Below are positions 10,201 to 24,165 of a DNA stretch of 55,470 nucleotides, one piece after another. Below the pieces are notes generated by a model. The model was not told the origin of the DNA, searched no databases, and worked only from the letters and a program-made list of their open reading frames with translations. The stretch is from Bigelowiella natans CCMP2755 (Eukaryota; Cercozoa; Chlorarachniophyceae), in assembly GCA_000320545.1 (NCBI GenBank), contig ADNK01000839.1, positions 1 through 55,470 of the forward strand, in the 5' to 3' direction. Position numbers and translations under genes: made by a program. How positions within the stretch are numbered: position 1 is the first letter of the stretch; the number at the start of each line of letters is the position of its first letter.

Positions 10201-12267
10201 TTCTTGCAGACTGCAGCTTGGATACTACGTAGGTTCTCCCCTACCTACGCTAGGACTGCAGCTGCTTTTACTACTGCTTACCGGAAGGAGAACTCTGTAG
10301 GCCTCAGCTTCGCTAAGGTGTGGGCCAAGGCTGGCCTTGATGCCCACTTCGATAACCTAATAAAGTTATGCAGCAACACCCTATTGAATGCTAAGCTAGA
10401 CACTACTAGACCAGCTACCCTATGGACAGACTGGTCTAAGCTAGGTATGGCTGCTGTACTTACCCAAGACCAGCAGATCATACGGGTGTGGGGCAGGGCC
10501 TGCACAGCAGCTGAGGCCAAGTACAGCCCTACAAAAGGAGAGTATAAAGCCATGACTGAGGCGCAGAGGAAACTAAGATACTACCTGCTGTCGGTGCCCA
10601 GCTTCACCTTAATGACTGACCACAAGCCCCTCCTAGGCATCGACCGCAAGCTCGAAGCGCCTAACGATGAGTATGCAGCTATGAGGGCGGACACGGAAGA
10701 GTTTAGGGACAAGAGGACAGTGGTCTACGCACCAGGAGACAAGCAGCTTGCTGACTATTTCAGCAGGCTGTTCGAAAAGAAAGTCCCTACCCAGGTCACC
10801 CCTATGGTTAACGCGATTACCTTCGAGGACGGCGACTTCCTGCCTGAGCCAGAGGAGCTCCAGCACCTTCAAGAACACCTGGATAAATACAAACACAAGC
10901 ATGAGGTACTTAGTGATAGGATATATGTATACACTAATAATGTTAGGCGTACCTACGTGCCACGGCGGACCAGGGGAGCCCTTCTCTTTACCGCCCATGG
11001 ACCTGCACACGTAGGAGAAAACCATATCACTGCTCTACTCTACCATTACTACTGGCCCTACAAGCTAAAAGAGATAAGGACATACCTGCGTGGCTGCAGG
11101 TGCTCCAGCTTGAAGGCGGCAGGCGTCGCCACCAAGGAGTCCAGCAAGAGCCGTGCATCTAAGAAAATCAAAGCAAGGAACTTCTTAGATATCGTGCAAA
11201 TTGATGTTTATAAGTACGATGGCTATCACTACCTTACCTTCGTTGATGTGGCCACTGGAAAGTGCTGGGTTAAAAAGATTATCAAGGTCAACGTTGCTAA
11301 GAAGAACAAAGGCTTATATAAGCAGAGGCTTACTAACTGCTACCGTACCTGGGAGTCTGAGCTCCAGGCTATCCCTGATGAAGTTAGCATAAACAAGATA
11401 CCAAAGAAGTTACATGTGGATAATGAGACCTCTCTTCTACAGCTACCACACCCTAATATTGATGCCTCACCTGTATACTATGCCCAGTCCAACTCCAAGG
11501 TAGAGCGACTCCACCGCACCTTGGCCAACCTAAGCAGGATAAATAGCACCACACCAGACAAGATACAAGGGTTAGTAAACGACACCTTCACGTCTGGGGG
11601 AGGTATCAAGGATAAGGAGAGGGAAGAAGGCGACGACAACGACGACGATACCGAGAGCGAAGACGAGAAGGTCCCGTACGATGGCCGAGTTCTAAAGGAA
11701 GGACAGTATGTTAGGGCCAAGGTAAATCTGAGATCGAGAAATAAACAAGACCCCTTCTGGGGTGGCGTTGCAAAGGTTACCGAGAGGAAGGGGAGGAAGC
11801 AGTACTACATCTATGATGGGAACAGGGTCACCTTGCGCCACATCAGTCACCTAAAGAATTATGATATCGGTGAGAAGCTCCTAGAGGATGTTAAAGTAAA
11901 CCCTACTGTGTGGGAGCGAGCAATGCCTTGTTTAGGACCCCGACCTAAGTTCGATGTGGAATATGGAAACAATAAGGTCAGGGTGAACGACGATTGGCGC
12001 ATGAAGATTGTCTATCTAGGCTACCCTGGATTACGAAATATGGAGAGGGTAGCTATGAAAATAAAGGACGGAAAATATCAGCTACTCTACCTAGCTGTTC
12101 CCGACTTACCCTTTGAGCACTGGTATAAGGTCCTGGGGGACCTTGATGCAGAGGGCTGGTATGGACACGAACCTAAGGACGAAGGTGAGTTCTGGGTAAG
12201 CGACAAAGGAGATAAGGTTAGAGAGGAATCTATTACCTGGTGGTTGGTGAAGTTCCGAAAGCGATGA
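7294..12267 (+). CDS. Gag-Pol polyprotein of the LTR retrotransposon
   Basis: 1657 residues in one frame. Gag occupies the first 400 residues and ends with a zinc knuckle at residues 370-384 (CGYCSRKGKHTAKDC), whose spacing C-X2-C-X5-H-X4-C is one residue longer than usual. The retropepsin-like protease has DSG at 519-521 and a later LLLGQDAL strand. Reverse transcriptase shows YVDD at 889-892. RNase H keeps its acidic residues in WTDWS, TKGEYKAM and LMTDHKPL. Integrase has an HHCC-like finger whose last pair is spaced CRC rather than CxxC, then a D1304, D1376, E1404 triad with only 27 residues between the last two. An acidic linker, a GPF/chromo-like segment and about 130 further unrecognised residues follow. 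No frameshift separates gag from pol. Confidence 0.95.
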   Translation: MSQQLEEQQDFGSQAVQGHEQKQERKGDTDAKEGGGTPPQAPPGPAPGIKKADAAAEALENFYEADDEDVAAESKKVVMALRALRPRASNYAKLKVSIEYKYQTHDVWAAIMQDIMDYEADLPPEWAALFRNDGGLGASRGTTQSTVKQQQPVQRNTQFMSVKTAPVMITKYNGKRGEARRWWKNARSILCDFTPNPTENDKLKWLAIIKQAMDLYETGRTRIRQLEKIHTTVSGLRDVEAIMKAFVNEQDANSLPQAIRKYRAMMQHEREPVRDFATRFQDMIDELHDFNYNTGDDQARFEEFKLKIKESTYVTEKGYTTMEAAVQAISLREQEQDRKFTSPKVPGIGNINAIKPQRDWYKDREGNRRCGYCSRKGKHTAKDCRDRKEGRPRMTIRQLNEHYEKLKRKKGRGQGYNNSKWQGSNNGKNNKYKNKKQNSINAIQQQINGILDHLKQAPTKTAVPATQDQDKPMTLDDIKNLGVCNINDEDANRTIKVAMTKVKVKDSYGDYKKLPALWDSGSMPKSFISLSTVRRLGLLDQVTKKERKYAQADGSSSMKTVGELMLKLQIPGSDAETQIKTRVAMTLSMELLLGQDALEKLGGIISFYNHKIYFAKLPKKSGRTISQNMIRLDEWTSESSVNALEFMDLADNKLPTPTELRKKNPGKTIRQITELLDKTPPADDWDIDKGKKYINKILNEKYSDITKPTTKPSSKLTPVKIELKKGYEECIINDPEHRRPEADWEKIEWQINEWAKEGKIEPSNSPWNVRHVLAKKPTYPFFRLAHNFIRHNRVIKRIQTPTPRIDDVIEHVIGYKYYSSLDKNESYMQTPIHKTSRPITAFSSRHRKWHFVVFPYGLSISGDAFSSQNYRAYTHDGMASVLWVFVFVYVDDDIICTNTVVAQIFLLENIFIRFAHFGFTIRLQKCTFLATRIKWCGYYLEQGRITPNPEKVAALQQAPKPKNAKELKSFLQTAAWILRRFSPTYARTAAAFTTAYRKENSVGLSFAKVWAKAGLDAHFDNLIKLCSNTLLNAKLDTTRPATLWTDWSKLGMAAVLTQDQQIIRVWGRACTAAEAKYSPTKGEYKAMTEAQRKLRYYLLSVPSFTLMTDHKPLLGIDRKLEAPNDEYAAMRADTEEFRDKRTVVYAPGDKQLADYFSRLFEKKVPTQVTPMVNAITFEDGDFLPEPEELQHLQEHLDKYKHKHEVLSDRIYVYTNNVRRTYVPRRTRGALLFTAHGPAHVGENHITALLYHYYWPYKLKEIRTYLRGCRCSSLKAAGVATKESSKSRASKKIKARNFLDIVQIDVYKYDGYHYLTFVDVATGKCWVKKIIKVNVAKKNKGLYKQRLTNCYRTWESELQAIPDEVSINKIPKKLHVDNETSLLQLPHPNIDASPVYYAQSNSKVERLHRTLANLSRINSTTPDKIQGLVNDTFTSGGGIKDKEREEGDDNDDDTESEDEKVPYDGRVLKEGQYVRAKVNLRSRNKQDPFWGGVAKVTERKGRKQYYIYDGNRVTLRHISHLKNYDIGEKLLEDVKVNPTVWERAMPCLGPRPKFDVEYGNNKVRVNDDWRMKIVYLGYPGLRNMERVAMKIKDGKYQLLYLAVPDLPFEHWYKVLGDLDAEGWYGHEPKDEGEFWVSDKGDKVREESITWWLVKFRKR

Positions 12268-12310
12268 AGGTCTAAGGGAATAAGGAAGGAAGGAAGGAGC
12301 AACGTGACTT

Positions 12311-12318
12311 GGGGGAGG
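12311..12318 (+). other. Candidate polypurine tract
   Basis: An all-purine G-rich run directly abuts the 3' LTR, the expected place for plus-strand priming. A second purine-rich stretch lies at 12272-12299. Confidence 0.55.
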
Positions 12319-12644
12319 TGTAGCGCGTACCACTACGCGGGCACAAGTCACGTGCGACAACAAAGGGGTTGTCGCGGATATAGAATATAGATAACGTAGA
12401 TATTAATACAGCATAGGCACGTGGGTTCCGGCGGGACTCATGGCAGCACACCGGAAGTGTGCTGCCCCACGTGCGGCGGCATTCGCGAAAGCTTCGCGAA
12501 TGATTACGCAGTGCACGATTTAATAAAAATATAATCTTTAATAAAAATAAACACAACTCTTCAAAAGGAAGCAAACGTGCCTTTCCCCCCCCCTGCCTAC
12601 TTGTGCACGTAGCGCCTCGGCCTGTGAACACCTTACGCGCAACA
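12319..12644 (+). repeat. 3' LTR
   Basis: Same 326 bases as the 5' LTR with no difference seen; the offset is constant at 5390. It ends 155 bases before the start codon of the next gene on the same strand. Confidence 0.95.
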
Positions 12645-12798
12645 GCATCCCATAAAGAAAGCATTCAATACTGTCAAACCCTAGGCTCCACAAATGACTT
12701 AAATTTGAGCGACTAAGTGCTATTGTTGCAGGTGTCTTTTCTTGTTTCGTCCTATTCTCTTCTGTTCCCGTCCGTCCTTTCCGCTTTCTTCCTCGGAA

Positions 12799-13116
12799 AT
12801 GCTGCTGGGAACTGCCCGAAGCTCCAGGGCGCTCGCAGTGAGTGGTGCGGCAGTTTGTGCGGCTCTGCTGCTCGTGGCGATGAATTCACCCAGAATGGTT
12901 AATCAAAACTCTCTCAAGGTTGCAAGAAGTAAGCCGCAAGGTGAACTAGAGTTGCAAGCACGTCAGACATCTGATAGTTCAGTAAATATAATTCAATTTA
13001 TTTAGGGGGCTCTTTCTCCCCCCCTCTCTCTCTATGCCTCGCTATCTCTATATCCTTCCCTCACCCCTGTTGTCTTGCTTTCTCTCCTTTGTCGCTCTCA
13101 TTCTCCTCCAGGGACT

Positions 13117-13159
<43 letters not shown>

Positions 13160-14982
13160 ACGCGTATAGATACATACATTTAATTCAATGTGTGTGTGTG
13201 TGTGTGTGTGTGAGTGTGTGTGTTAGAAGAGAGTAGGGACTGGTGAAGGAGGGACAGAACAAACATCACAATTTTATACTGTATTCATTCCGCAGCTGTC
13301 TTAACGAGGAGATCTGCCCTTGTTGGAATCGCTGCCATGGCCCCCTCGCTTATGAAATGTAGTTGAAGCCCTATTTCTTCACTAAGCAAATAATGATAGT
13401 CTATTTAGATATAGCGATCTAGACATATACATGCTCATGGTGGTGTGATGTGCATGGAACCAATCCACTGATTGCCCCGCCTTCCACTCCGGACCCTTAA
13501 CCAATTAGCCGGCAGCTCCAAGGCAAACGGCCTAACAGAGTACAAGCGCAACTCGCAGTCCAAGCTCTGGATAGCCGGAACAGAACTTGCCACCTTGCGT
13601 CTAGAAAAGGCAAAAGAGTATGCAGATGGAGGGTTGTATGTTGAGGCGCGAGACGCACTACACGAGGCAGCTGGATCGTGTGTTGGCGAGGGGGGGAAGC
13701 CAGAGTCGAGATACAGGTGCGCACACCCTCACCATTCATGACAGTAGTAGCTGTAGTAGTAGTAGTAGTAGCAGTAAATATACAAGGAGAGAATTGAGAA
13801 GGGAAAATGGAGGTCGGGGAGAAGAGAGTGAAAGAGTAAGAGACGAGCTGATGACGATCTGAGTAGTGAGAAGAGTGCATTGTTAATCAAACACGAAAAC
13901 GACATATATATATGTGTGTGTGTGTGTGTGTGGAAACGATAGAGGATAAGAGTAACTAGAAGCAATTCTTTCTCTCTCCCCTTCCCCCTCACCCAATCTT
14001 CTACCATGATCATCTTCTTCTCGATCTTCTATCGCTGCCGATTAGGTGCCTCTTTAACATATTCGAGCGGTCCGTAGGGGAAAGGGCGAAGGAGTATGTG
14101 GACGGTGACGATGAAACTAAAGCACGAGTGGTAGTCAGTTGTAGCAGGGAGAATGCTTGCTTAGATAAAGCGGGGCTATGTCATGCTCTATGATGGTTTG
14201 CAATGTGGGATGATGCCTTCCTAAGGTGCATTATTAGTCTCCCATTTCTTGCTTTCCACGGCCCCCTCCTCCTCGTCCTCCTCCTCCTCCTCCTCCTCGC
14301 CCCCATCCCCTGTGCATCCTTCGCGGGTATATGAAGAAGCCTATCCAATTTAACGTAGGGCCTCCAGAGCAAAGAGCAGCTGGAAGAGGAAATACGCGAG
14401 CTGAATGAGGTGGCACGATGATCAGAAGAGATAGTTTATTGCTACTCAAAAAACAGCCTAATAATCGAGAAATGGATTGGGAAGAGGGACAATGATCCAG
14501 AATGCCAATGACGATGACGACGATGATGATGATGATGATGATGATGGTGATCGATGGTTAATGTCTACCAGCGACTAAGTCATTGGCATTGTTTTTGGGC
14601 AGCACTTGTGGCGTCGTTTTTCCTCTTTTCTTTTGCAATCTGCTGAGTGGAAAGGACACACACACACACACACACACACTCACACGCACGCGCGCGCGCA
14701 CACACACACACACAAACGTCCTCAGCAATCCGTGTAAAGCTGTTGTGGTCATCGATCAGGCCTTTGTGACATTGCAACAAGCTGCTGATGGAAACCGGGA
14801 GGCCATGGCAAAGGTATTTATATCTATCACTTTCTTTTGCTCTCCACACACGTCGAGGGAGGCTGAGTTGAGTGGCCCTTCGCCGTACACAGGCTCCGGT
14901 CCAAATCGAGGCCGCGATTGCAGCCAACGCCCGCGTAAAGAAATCTCTGATAATGGCGTTCGGATTGAAGGATGCAAGCTAA
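12799..14982 (+). CDS. Probable thylakoid-lumen helical protein, PsbQ-like
   Basis: Seven phase-consistent exons (12799-12928, 13296-13358, 13509-13716, 14046-14130, 14368-14409, 14760-14813, 14893-14982) give 223 residues. The N-terminus is a signal-peptide-like hydrophobic run (AVSGAAVCAALLLVAM), then a basic Ser-containing stretch, then TRRSALVGIAAMAPSLMK, a twin-Arg plus hydrophobic segment of the kind that directs proteins across the thylakoid membrane. The mature part is predicted all-helical, with two related segments (EKAKEYADGGLYVEAR and GERAKEYVDGDDETKAR) and an acidic coiled coil near the C-terminus. This tripartite layout and size fit lumenal proteins such as PsbQ of photosystem II in algae with complex plastids. 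The PsbQ assignment rests on architecture only. Introns contain TA, TG and CA arrays. The 3' LTR lies in its upstream region. Confidence 0.55.
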
Positions 14983-15730
14983 TGGCGTTTCATCGCGAAG
15001 TGATCAGTCATCCTCAGTCAACAACAGCAGTACGTGTACACACACGTCGCTTTGTGTGGCCGCCATCGAGCCTTCGATATCACGCTCCCCGTCAGATAGG
15101 CGGGCCCTATTATTAACGCCACAGCCTTTCGGGGAAACCGGTTTTGCGATTAGGCTGCATGTATAGCTTTATGTAAATGATACGCAGGATAGAGAGAAGA
15201 GGTGAACAGTAGCGAAATTAGTGTAATTTTTCTAGTCATGGCGCTGACGCATTTATGCATATAGCAGCACGCCACATCACCCAAAATAGATGTAGATTCT
15301 ATACGTGTGAAAATTAAGAAAAGGAAAGTTTTTTCGGCTGTCATCGCCATTCTCCAGCACTGCATTAGTCGCAATACAGTCGCGCTTTTCATCCGTCTAG
15401 AAACGATTACTTTCTGTGCAAGCTACATGCATGCATGCTGTGTCAGTGCGCTATTGCATGTCTATCTCAGTAAAATTGTTATAACCTGGCGGTATGTATT
15501 TTATTTGTGCTCAAGATGCTACGCTATAGTTAAGTGTACATGGCTGCGCAGCCGCATGAGATGCTTATTTATGATGTAATGAGCTACGCCAGGACTATGA
15601 TGGACAGATCGATACGTGTGTTGACTAAAGATTATTACATATGAGTGTGTCTATTGTGTTGTATTGCTACGATGCCACGCGCATGCAAGGAGGCTCGAGC
15701 TTATAGGCTATGTGATGCCTTCCATGCTAC

Positions 15731-15775
<45 letters not shown>

Positions 15776-15791
15776 CGCGCGTGCATTTCAG
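14983..15791. other. Spacer rich in short palindromes
   Basis: Follows the 3' end of the lumenal-type gene. It contains CATGCATGCATGC and similar words and then a TA/TG array ending at 15774. No exon is supported, although the 5' exons of the next gene should lie somewhere in or near it. Confidence 0.5.
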
Positions 15792-15965
15792 ATGTCTTCC
15801 AGCCTTCCCCTACTTCGTATCTTCTGGAGTTTCAGTACCAGTGATCGCTGCAATGAAAGACTTCATGTGCGCCGGTGCGAACAGCATCGACAGTCCCCCT
15901 AGAAGGATAGCAGGGAAACAAAAACGACAGGTAGCATACATTATAAATATGTATATTATATATTA

Positions 15966-15999
<34 letters not shown>

Positions 16000-16569
16000 T
16001 ACAACACATATAGCATTTGTACCCTACGAGAGGAAAGAAGGCAGGGTTTCAGAAAAAGGTTTGAGGCTGGAAGGACAAGTCAGTAGCGACTACTACCTAG
16101 AGTGAGGACGGAGGTGCCTGAAACTACGCCTAGAATCCCCATTCGGTTGATTGGGAACAAGTCCTGCGTCAGTGCGGACTGCCGTACACATGCATAGTCA
16201 CAAGGCATTTCTTGCATAGAAAGAAGGGGAGGAAAGGTCCAAGGGAGCGTGCCATAGTTAATTCAAAAATAGTTGGCAGCCACCCTCAAATACACAGCAG
16301 CGGTGTCTTTCGCTGGTGTGTTGCTGTACAAAAAGATTTGCCTCCTTTTATACGTGAAGCGTCGTCGGCGACCAGCAATCGTGCTGTTTGTTTTCTCTGT
16401 TGTTTTTCCGAGGAAATGATTTTGGTCCTCCTCCCGCAATCAGGCAAGGGGGAGGCTATTACTACCTGGACGAGGAAGTAACGTCTGGTAGCATACATGA
16501 GGAACATCCCTCCAACCCCCACCATAAGCACGTTTATCCCGTGAGTCGATGGGGAACGCTCCAATGCCG

Positions 16570-16616
<47 letters not shown>

Positions 16617-17182
16617 AGGAAGGCCAACAATATCAGCATAAGCACACGAGTGGAAACGATAGACTGAGTGGCCAGTATGCAAGAATACTTCACGCTCACA
16701 TGCTTTCTCGTGTATTCTATTGTTTTTAGAACTCAATGTTGCGTTTGTGCTCTGGGCGCGTGTGTGGCGTGGTTGTATGATGGCGCGGCCTCTGCCCGTG
16801 GATGCTATGTAGAGGATAGTGGAGAAGAGAACTCTTCCGCTACCCTGTTTTTGCTCCTCGGTAAGCGGGGAACACAGAATAGTCATTTCTCCGTGTTTCT
16901 GCGTGCGGTCGAATTTTCGGTGTTCAACAAGAGATATATGGGCCATTCGCCACCCAGCGTTTCATAAAATATGTTTGGAGAAACAATAGTGTCAGGGACG
17001 GAGAAAGTGCTGCGAACAGGTCGCTTCGGACAGTTGCATTAGATATCAGAGCAGACGTCGACGCTATCGAGAACACCACCTGGAGGGAATCTAGGGCGAC
17101 GCCGAGCCCCACGAACGACATTCCGGTCCTTCACATTAGAAACGTGTTTGACTTGTGCGATGACAATTTGTTAGTGGAATAG
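15792..17182 (+). CDS. Unrecognised split gene, 3' part
   Basis: Function not recognised. Exons supported by splice signals are 15792-15930, 16031-16082, 16413-16540, 16730-16860 and 16932-17182. Phases agree between the first three and between the last two; the link from 16540 to 16730 does not fit and probably lacks a small exon. The 5' end is not found because the first exon begins mid-codon. Sequence hallmarks are a hydrophobic start (FVSSGVSVPVIAAM), a Gly/Tyr-rich segment (RQGGGYYYLDEE), a His/Pro segment (HPSNPHHKHVYP), and a final exon containing ATQRFIKYVWRNNSVRDGE that ends at TAG 17180-17182. GA and TG arrays sit in the introns. A gene in several pieces is well supported; its identity is open. 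Confidence 0.45.
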
Positions 17183-17403
17183 AGAAACGAGGAGGGGCGA
17201 CAAACAGTGGCCTTGTTTGTGTGGATAACATCTGGTTTCCCCACAACCGGCAACTCTCCTTGCATATACGCACGATATTCTACATCATATTAATTAAGAC
17301 GCAGCTTGTTGAGGCAATGCTACCGAGCCCAGGCCAAGAATGTCCGTTCACTACGTTATTAGTACATGGAGAACAGGGCTTTCAGCTACGTTAAGACTTA
17401 AAA

Positions 17404-18343
17404 AGCTAGGCTTTTGTTTGTAGGTACGATATTCATAGAAGGGGGAGATCGAGCATTACTTGGCGAGATGGTCTCTAGCTACGCTTCCCGTGTTTTTCAC
17501 ATGCAACAGCCTCCTCAAGCTTGATCTTGAGTGTGAGACACCTGAGATCGAGGTGTAATGCACAACATCGCCACAGATCATCAATGCGATTGCAGCTGTA
17601 ATGCGATTGAAAATCAAGCCCCGCGGGCTAACCTACCCTTCCACATCATGTTCTTATCGTCCCGATCGATATCTCTCCGGGCTGCTCCCCCGTGATCTGA
17701 AGTATGCAAGGTAAACAAGGATGTTATCTACGAGACAACGCCCCCTTCCTTGCTCTGTCGCCCTTTCCTATTGCTTTACCACCCACACGGTGATTCTGCC
17801 GCGTCTCTAAGTGCCGCGCCCACCCCTGATAGGAAAAATCCTCACCAGCTCGGTCACGTCGTCTGCAGAAGGGGAAATTCTACTTCTTCCAAATGGCTCG
17901 AGCAGGTGAACCAAGGTGTGGTTTTCACCGTGCGACAAGGGCCAAAGTGCAGTCGTAGGAAGGAATTATAGGATGTTTCTCCATGATCGAACAGAACCTC
18001 TTCTGCTTGTTCAGCTGGGAGAAGATGCTGGGACGACGCCGCTTGGACATCGAGGTTGCGACGCTGTCTTAATGGAAAAACGACCGGCATTTACGTTTTC
18101 GCACCATTGAAAAATACGCAACGTTTGTCCTTCGCAGCCAACCTGCAGACCCCCACTCTAGCACTAGTCCAGCGTGGAACTGTGAGGGTCCGTGCCAACC
18201 CCACAACCACCCTCCCACCCGCAGAAAACTGGAGAGAAGAGCTGAGGCGATTTGAAAATGCCCAAAAGCAGTTATCACCGCTGAGAAGAAAAGGCATCGT
18301 CCATCGACATCCAGCGGCGGGCGGGATTTCGGACCTGAGCTAG
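17404..18343 (+). CDS. Possible exons of a further unrecognised gene
   Basis: Three stretches read like protein and end or begin near splice signals: about 17424-17524 (contains EGGDRALLGEMVSSYASR), about 17870-18110 (contains RNYRMFLHDRTEPLLLVQLG) and about 18140-18343 (contains PPAENWREELRRFENAQK, ending at TAG). I could not make all phases agree, and the first stretch could instead be the last exon of the preceding gene. No domain is recognised. The opposite strand is open in part of the region but reads less like protein. Confidence 0.3.
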
Positions 18344-19364
18344 CGAAAATCAGTGGCCTGGTTCAACGCACAACCCCCCCTCTGGCCCTGTTGGTGACAA
18401 TTGATGACGTTTCCTTTTCTCTCCCCATGGAGCTCCAATGATGACACCAAATGAGGTCACAAAGAACAATGATGAACTTCTTGGGAACACGCAAGGCTTC
18501 AAAGCAACTCCATGAACTGCTTGCATGATGGGTGACAAGGTGCTTGATCTCTGAAATCGAGAAAACGCTCCAGAACGATGGCATGTGAACCAAGGGGAAG
18601 CGAATGTCAGAGGGGGGCAAAGACAATGGAAGGAGGGAAAGAAGGGGTGGAAACACTGCATGCAGGTCCTGACAGGTCCTAGCTAGCTAGAAGAAACGTG
18701 ACCTTTGCGTGCACCTTTCCAACATTTCCACACTTGATTCTCAGGACCTTCCTTCACCCAGCTAGCCAGCTCGCACACAACGCACAATGCAGCGAAGAAG
18801 ACTTGCGCGTTGTGCATGGCACAGCAGTGTCTTGAATGGGAAGACAAAAATGGATGAACTTGCGAAGCAGTCTAGCAGTGTGTCTCCGCCAAGTCATCAG
18901 CCTAGCAGTGTCAATGATCATTTCAATCTGAGTTGGAATGATGCACAAACAAAATTTTATGTGCGCACATGACTCTGCTAGCTCCAGAGCTGCAAGCATG
19001 CATCGCAGCGCATCCGGTGCGCCTGCTGGTTGTGCGCTTTTGCTGGCATGCGATGCTCCGCGCATCTCGTCAGCATACGCTAGCTAGCTAGCATGCTAGC
19101 ATGGTTTGCAGCAATATGTCTAGATGTTGTGCTAGGCTGGTACTGATAATGAAGATGAGGCGCACGTGATGGTACCGAACTTTTTATGGCAGCAGCAGAT
19201 CATGCCGCCAACGAATCATCTGCTACATGATGCAGCAGCGCTACGTGTGTACATGGTGAGCACTGACAATGAAAACATAGAGGCCCCATCATTTCCCCTG
19301 CTGACCATTGCACGAATACAAAAAGAGACGCACCATGTACGCGTGCTGTTTGCCATGCATGGAA

Positions 19365-19411
<47 letters not shown>

Positions 19412-19876
19412 GAGACTACAATAATGATGTAACTTGTTCGAACACGAGGCGTTAACGCCCGTTCTCCTCCTCTATTTATACATGCATCGGTAGACCATGA
19501 CGGAACATTTTTCTCGTCTCGCAAGGCTAACGATACCGTTCAATACTACAATTGAGCCCATGAATTGTGGCTACTACTGCTGCTGCTACTACTACTCTGC
19601 CGGTTGCTTCGAGGGGAGCAAGGACTTTCGTTCTGCGAACCCTATATCGTCTTCGCTGGGGCTTTGCTCTCCAGCATCTTTTTGGCGATATCGCATAAGC
19701 ATCAAGCTTTTGGTGTCGTGAGAGGCGCAAGGTAGGGAGGGGGGGGGGCTTGCCAGGGTCACTCGCAGTTCATTCGACAAGGGAAATGCAACATACCATC
19801 TCATCATCATCTCTCATCTCCATCATGTGCACCGTGGGGGGAAATAGCGCTAAGAGCCAGTATCAGCAGTTGTGTT
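18344..19876. other. Spacer between two gene 3' ends
   Basis: Contains CTAGCTAGCTAG and GCATGCTAGCATGG words (18680-18700, 19075-19105), a GA array running into a G tract (19369-19412) and, near 19607-19713 on the minus strand, a short protein-like frame (contains GEQSPSEDDIGFAERK). That frame could be a last exon of the TMEM184-type gene, but I could not connect it in phase. Confidence 0.45.
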
Positions 19877-23078
<3,202 letters not shown>

Positions 23079-23931
23079 CTTAGGAGGTGGTGGTGGTGAT
23101 GTGTCATAATAATAAGGAAGAGGGGAAGGAGGAGGGAAAGGAAGGAGAGGAAAAAGCAGATATGAAGAAGAATAAGAGGAGGAGGAGGAGGAGAAGAGGA
23201 GGTGGTGAGGAAAACTAATCACATATCAGGATGCACACCCGAAGGGGCAAGAAGGGAGGCGAAATAATATCACATCAAACTGTGGCCATATTCCTATGCT
23301 CAAAATCATCATCATCATCATAGGTGCCATTACAACTACTACTCTATCTGGGTTTTCCGTCCTGTCCTAGAAACTCTAATCTCACACAATAATTGCAGAG
23401 ACCTGTTTTTACTACTGTCATTACCACCACCACGGCTACTAGTACTACTACTACGAGCTGCTTACAGAGAGAGGGACACGGAAAGAATCACGAAGATTCC
23501 GGCGGAGTACCACGCAACAATATGCTGATTAAACAACAATCAGGACAACAAGGAGGCAGCGCAAATTCATCAAAGCAGCAGCGAGTATCTCAAAAAAGAA
23601 ATGGAATGTCTTCCTAGTGCCGCTGGAGGATTGTCCCGCCGCCAGGGCAAAGATCAACAGATCTTCGCCTGACTTCGGGCTGAACATTACCGCCCGCAAA
23701 TTCCCCAGCAGCATCAAACAGATGCATGTCAATAAACGCAACTACGACTACTACAAAGGACGCTGCACATGAATGTTCCGAAGCATAGGGGCATAGGAGT
23801 GGTGGTACCCTGTCATCTTTGTGCGAGACGCCATAGTCGATCGATATTGTAATGGTAGCGATCGCAGTTAGGATCACTAGGGTGAAGACCTTCATTTTTG
23901 TTGGAGTAAATACCAGCATGAGACGCGCCAA

Positions 23932-23966
<35 letters not shown>

Positions 23967-24165
23967 ATACACGCACACAGAGCTTTGTAAACAATACACG
24001 GAGTTCGTAATAAAGTACCATTGACCACGTGAGGTAGCGCTTCTCGCACACCATTGGCTTTCCGAAACAGCTCACGCGACACTACGTGGATGCACACATA
24101 TGTAAGTGTGATGGTATTGTGCAGATCCGGAGGCAATCTATAATCTTCATATGCCCATGGCATAC

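Larger units (their letters stand above)
6929..12644 (+). mobile_element. Complete Ty3/gypsy-type LTR retrotransposon
   Basis: The element is 5716 bases long, with 326-base LTRs at 6929-7254 and 12319-12644 that read as identical throughout and have TG...CA ends. It is flanked by GCAT on both sides (6925-6928 and 12645-12648), a target duplication of at least 4 bases; the shared string extends to CAGCAT if the terminal CA is counted. A single uninterrupted gag-pol frame runs at 7294-12267. The domain order protease, reverse transcriptase, RNase H, integrase and the RNase H motif TDHKPL place it with Ty3/gypsy rather than Ty1/copia. Identical LTRs and an open frame point to a recent insertion that may still be mobile. 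It lies 155 bases upstream of the next gene's start codon. Confidence 0.96.
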
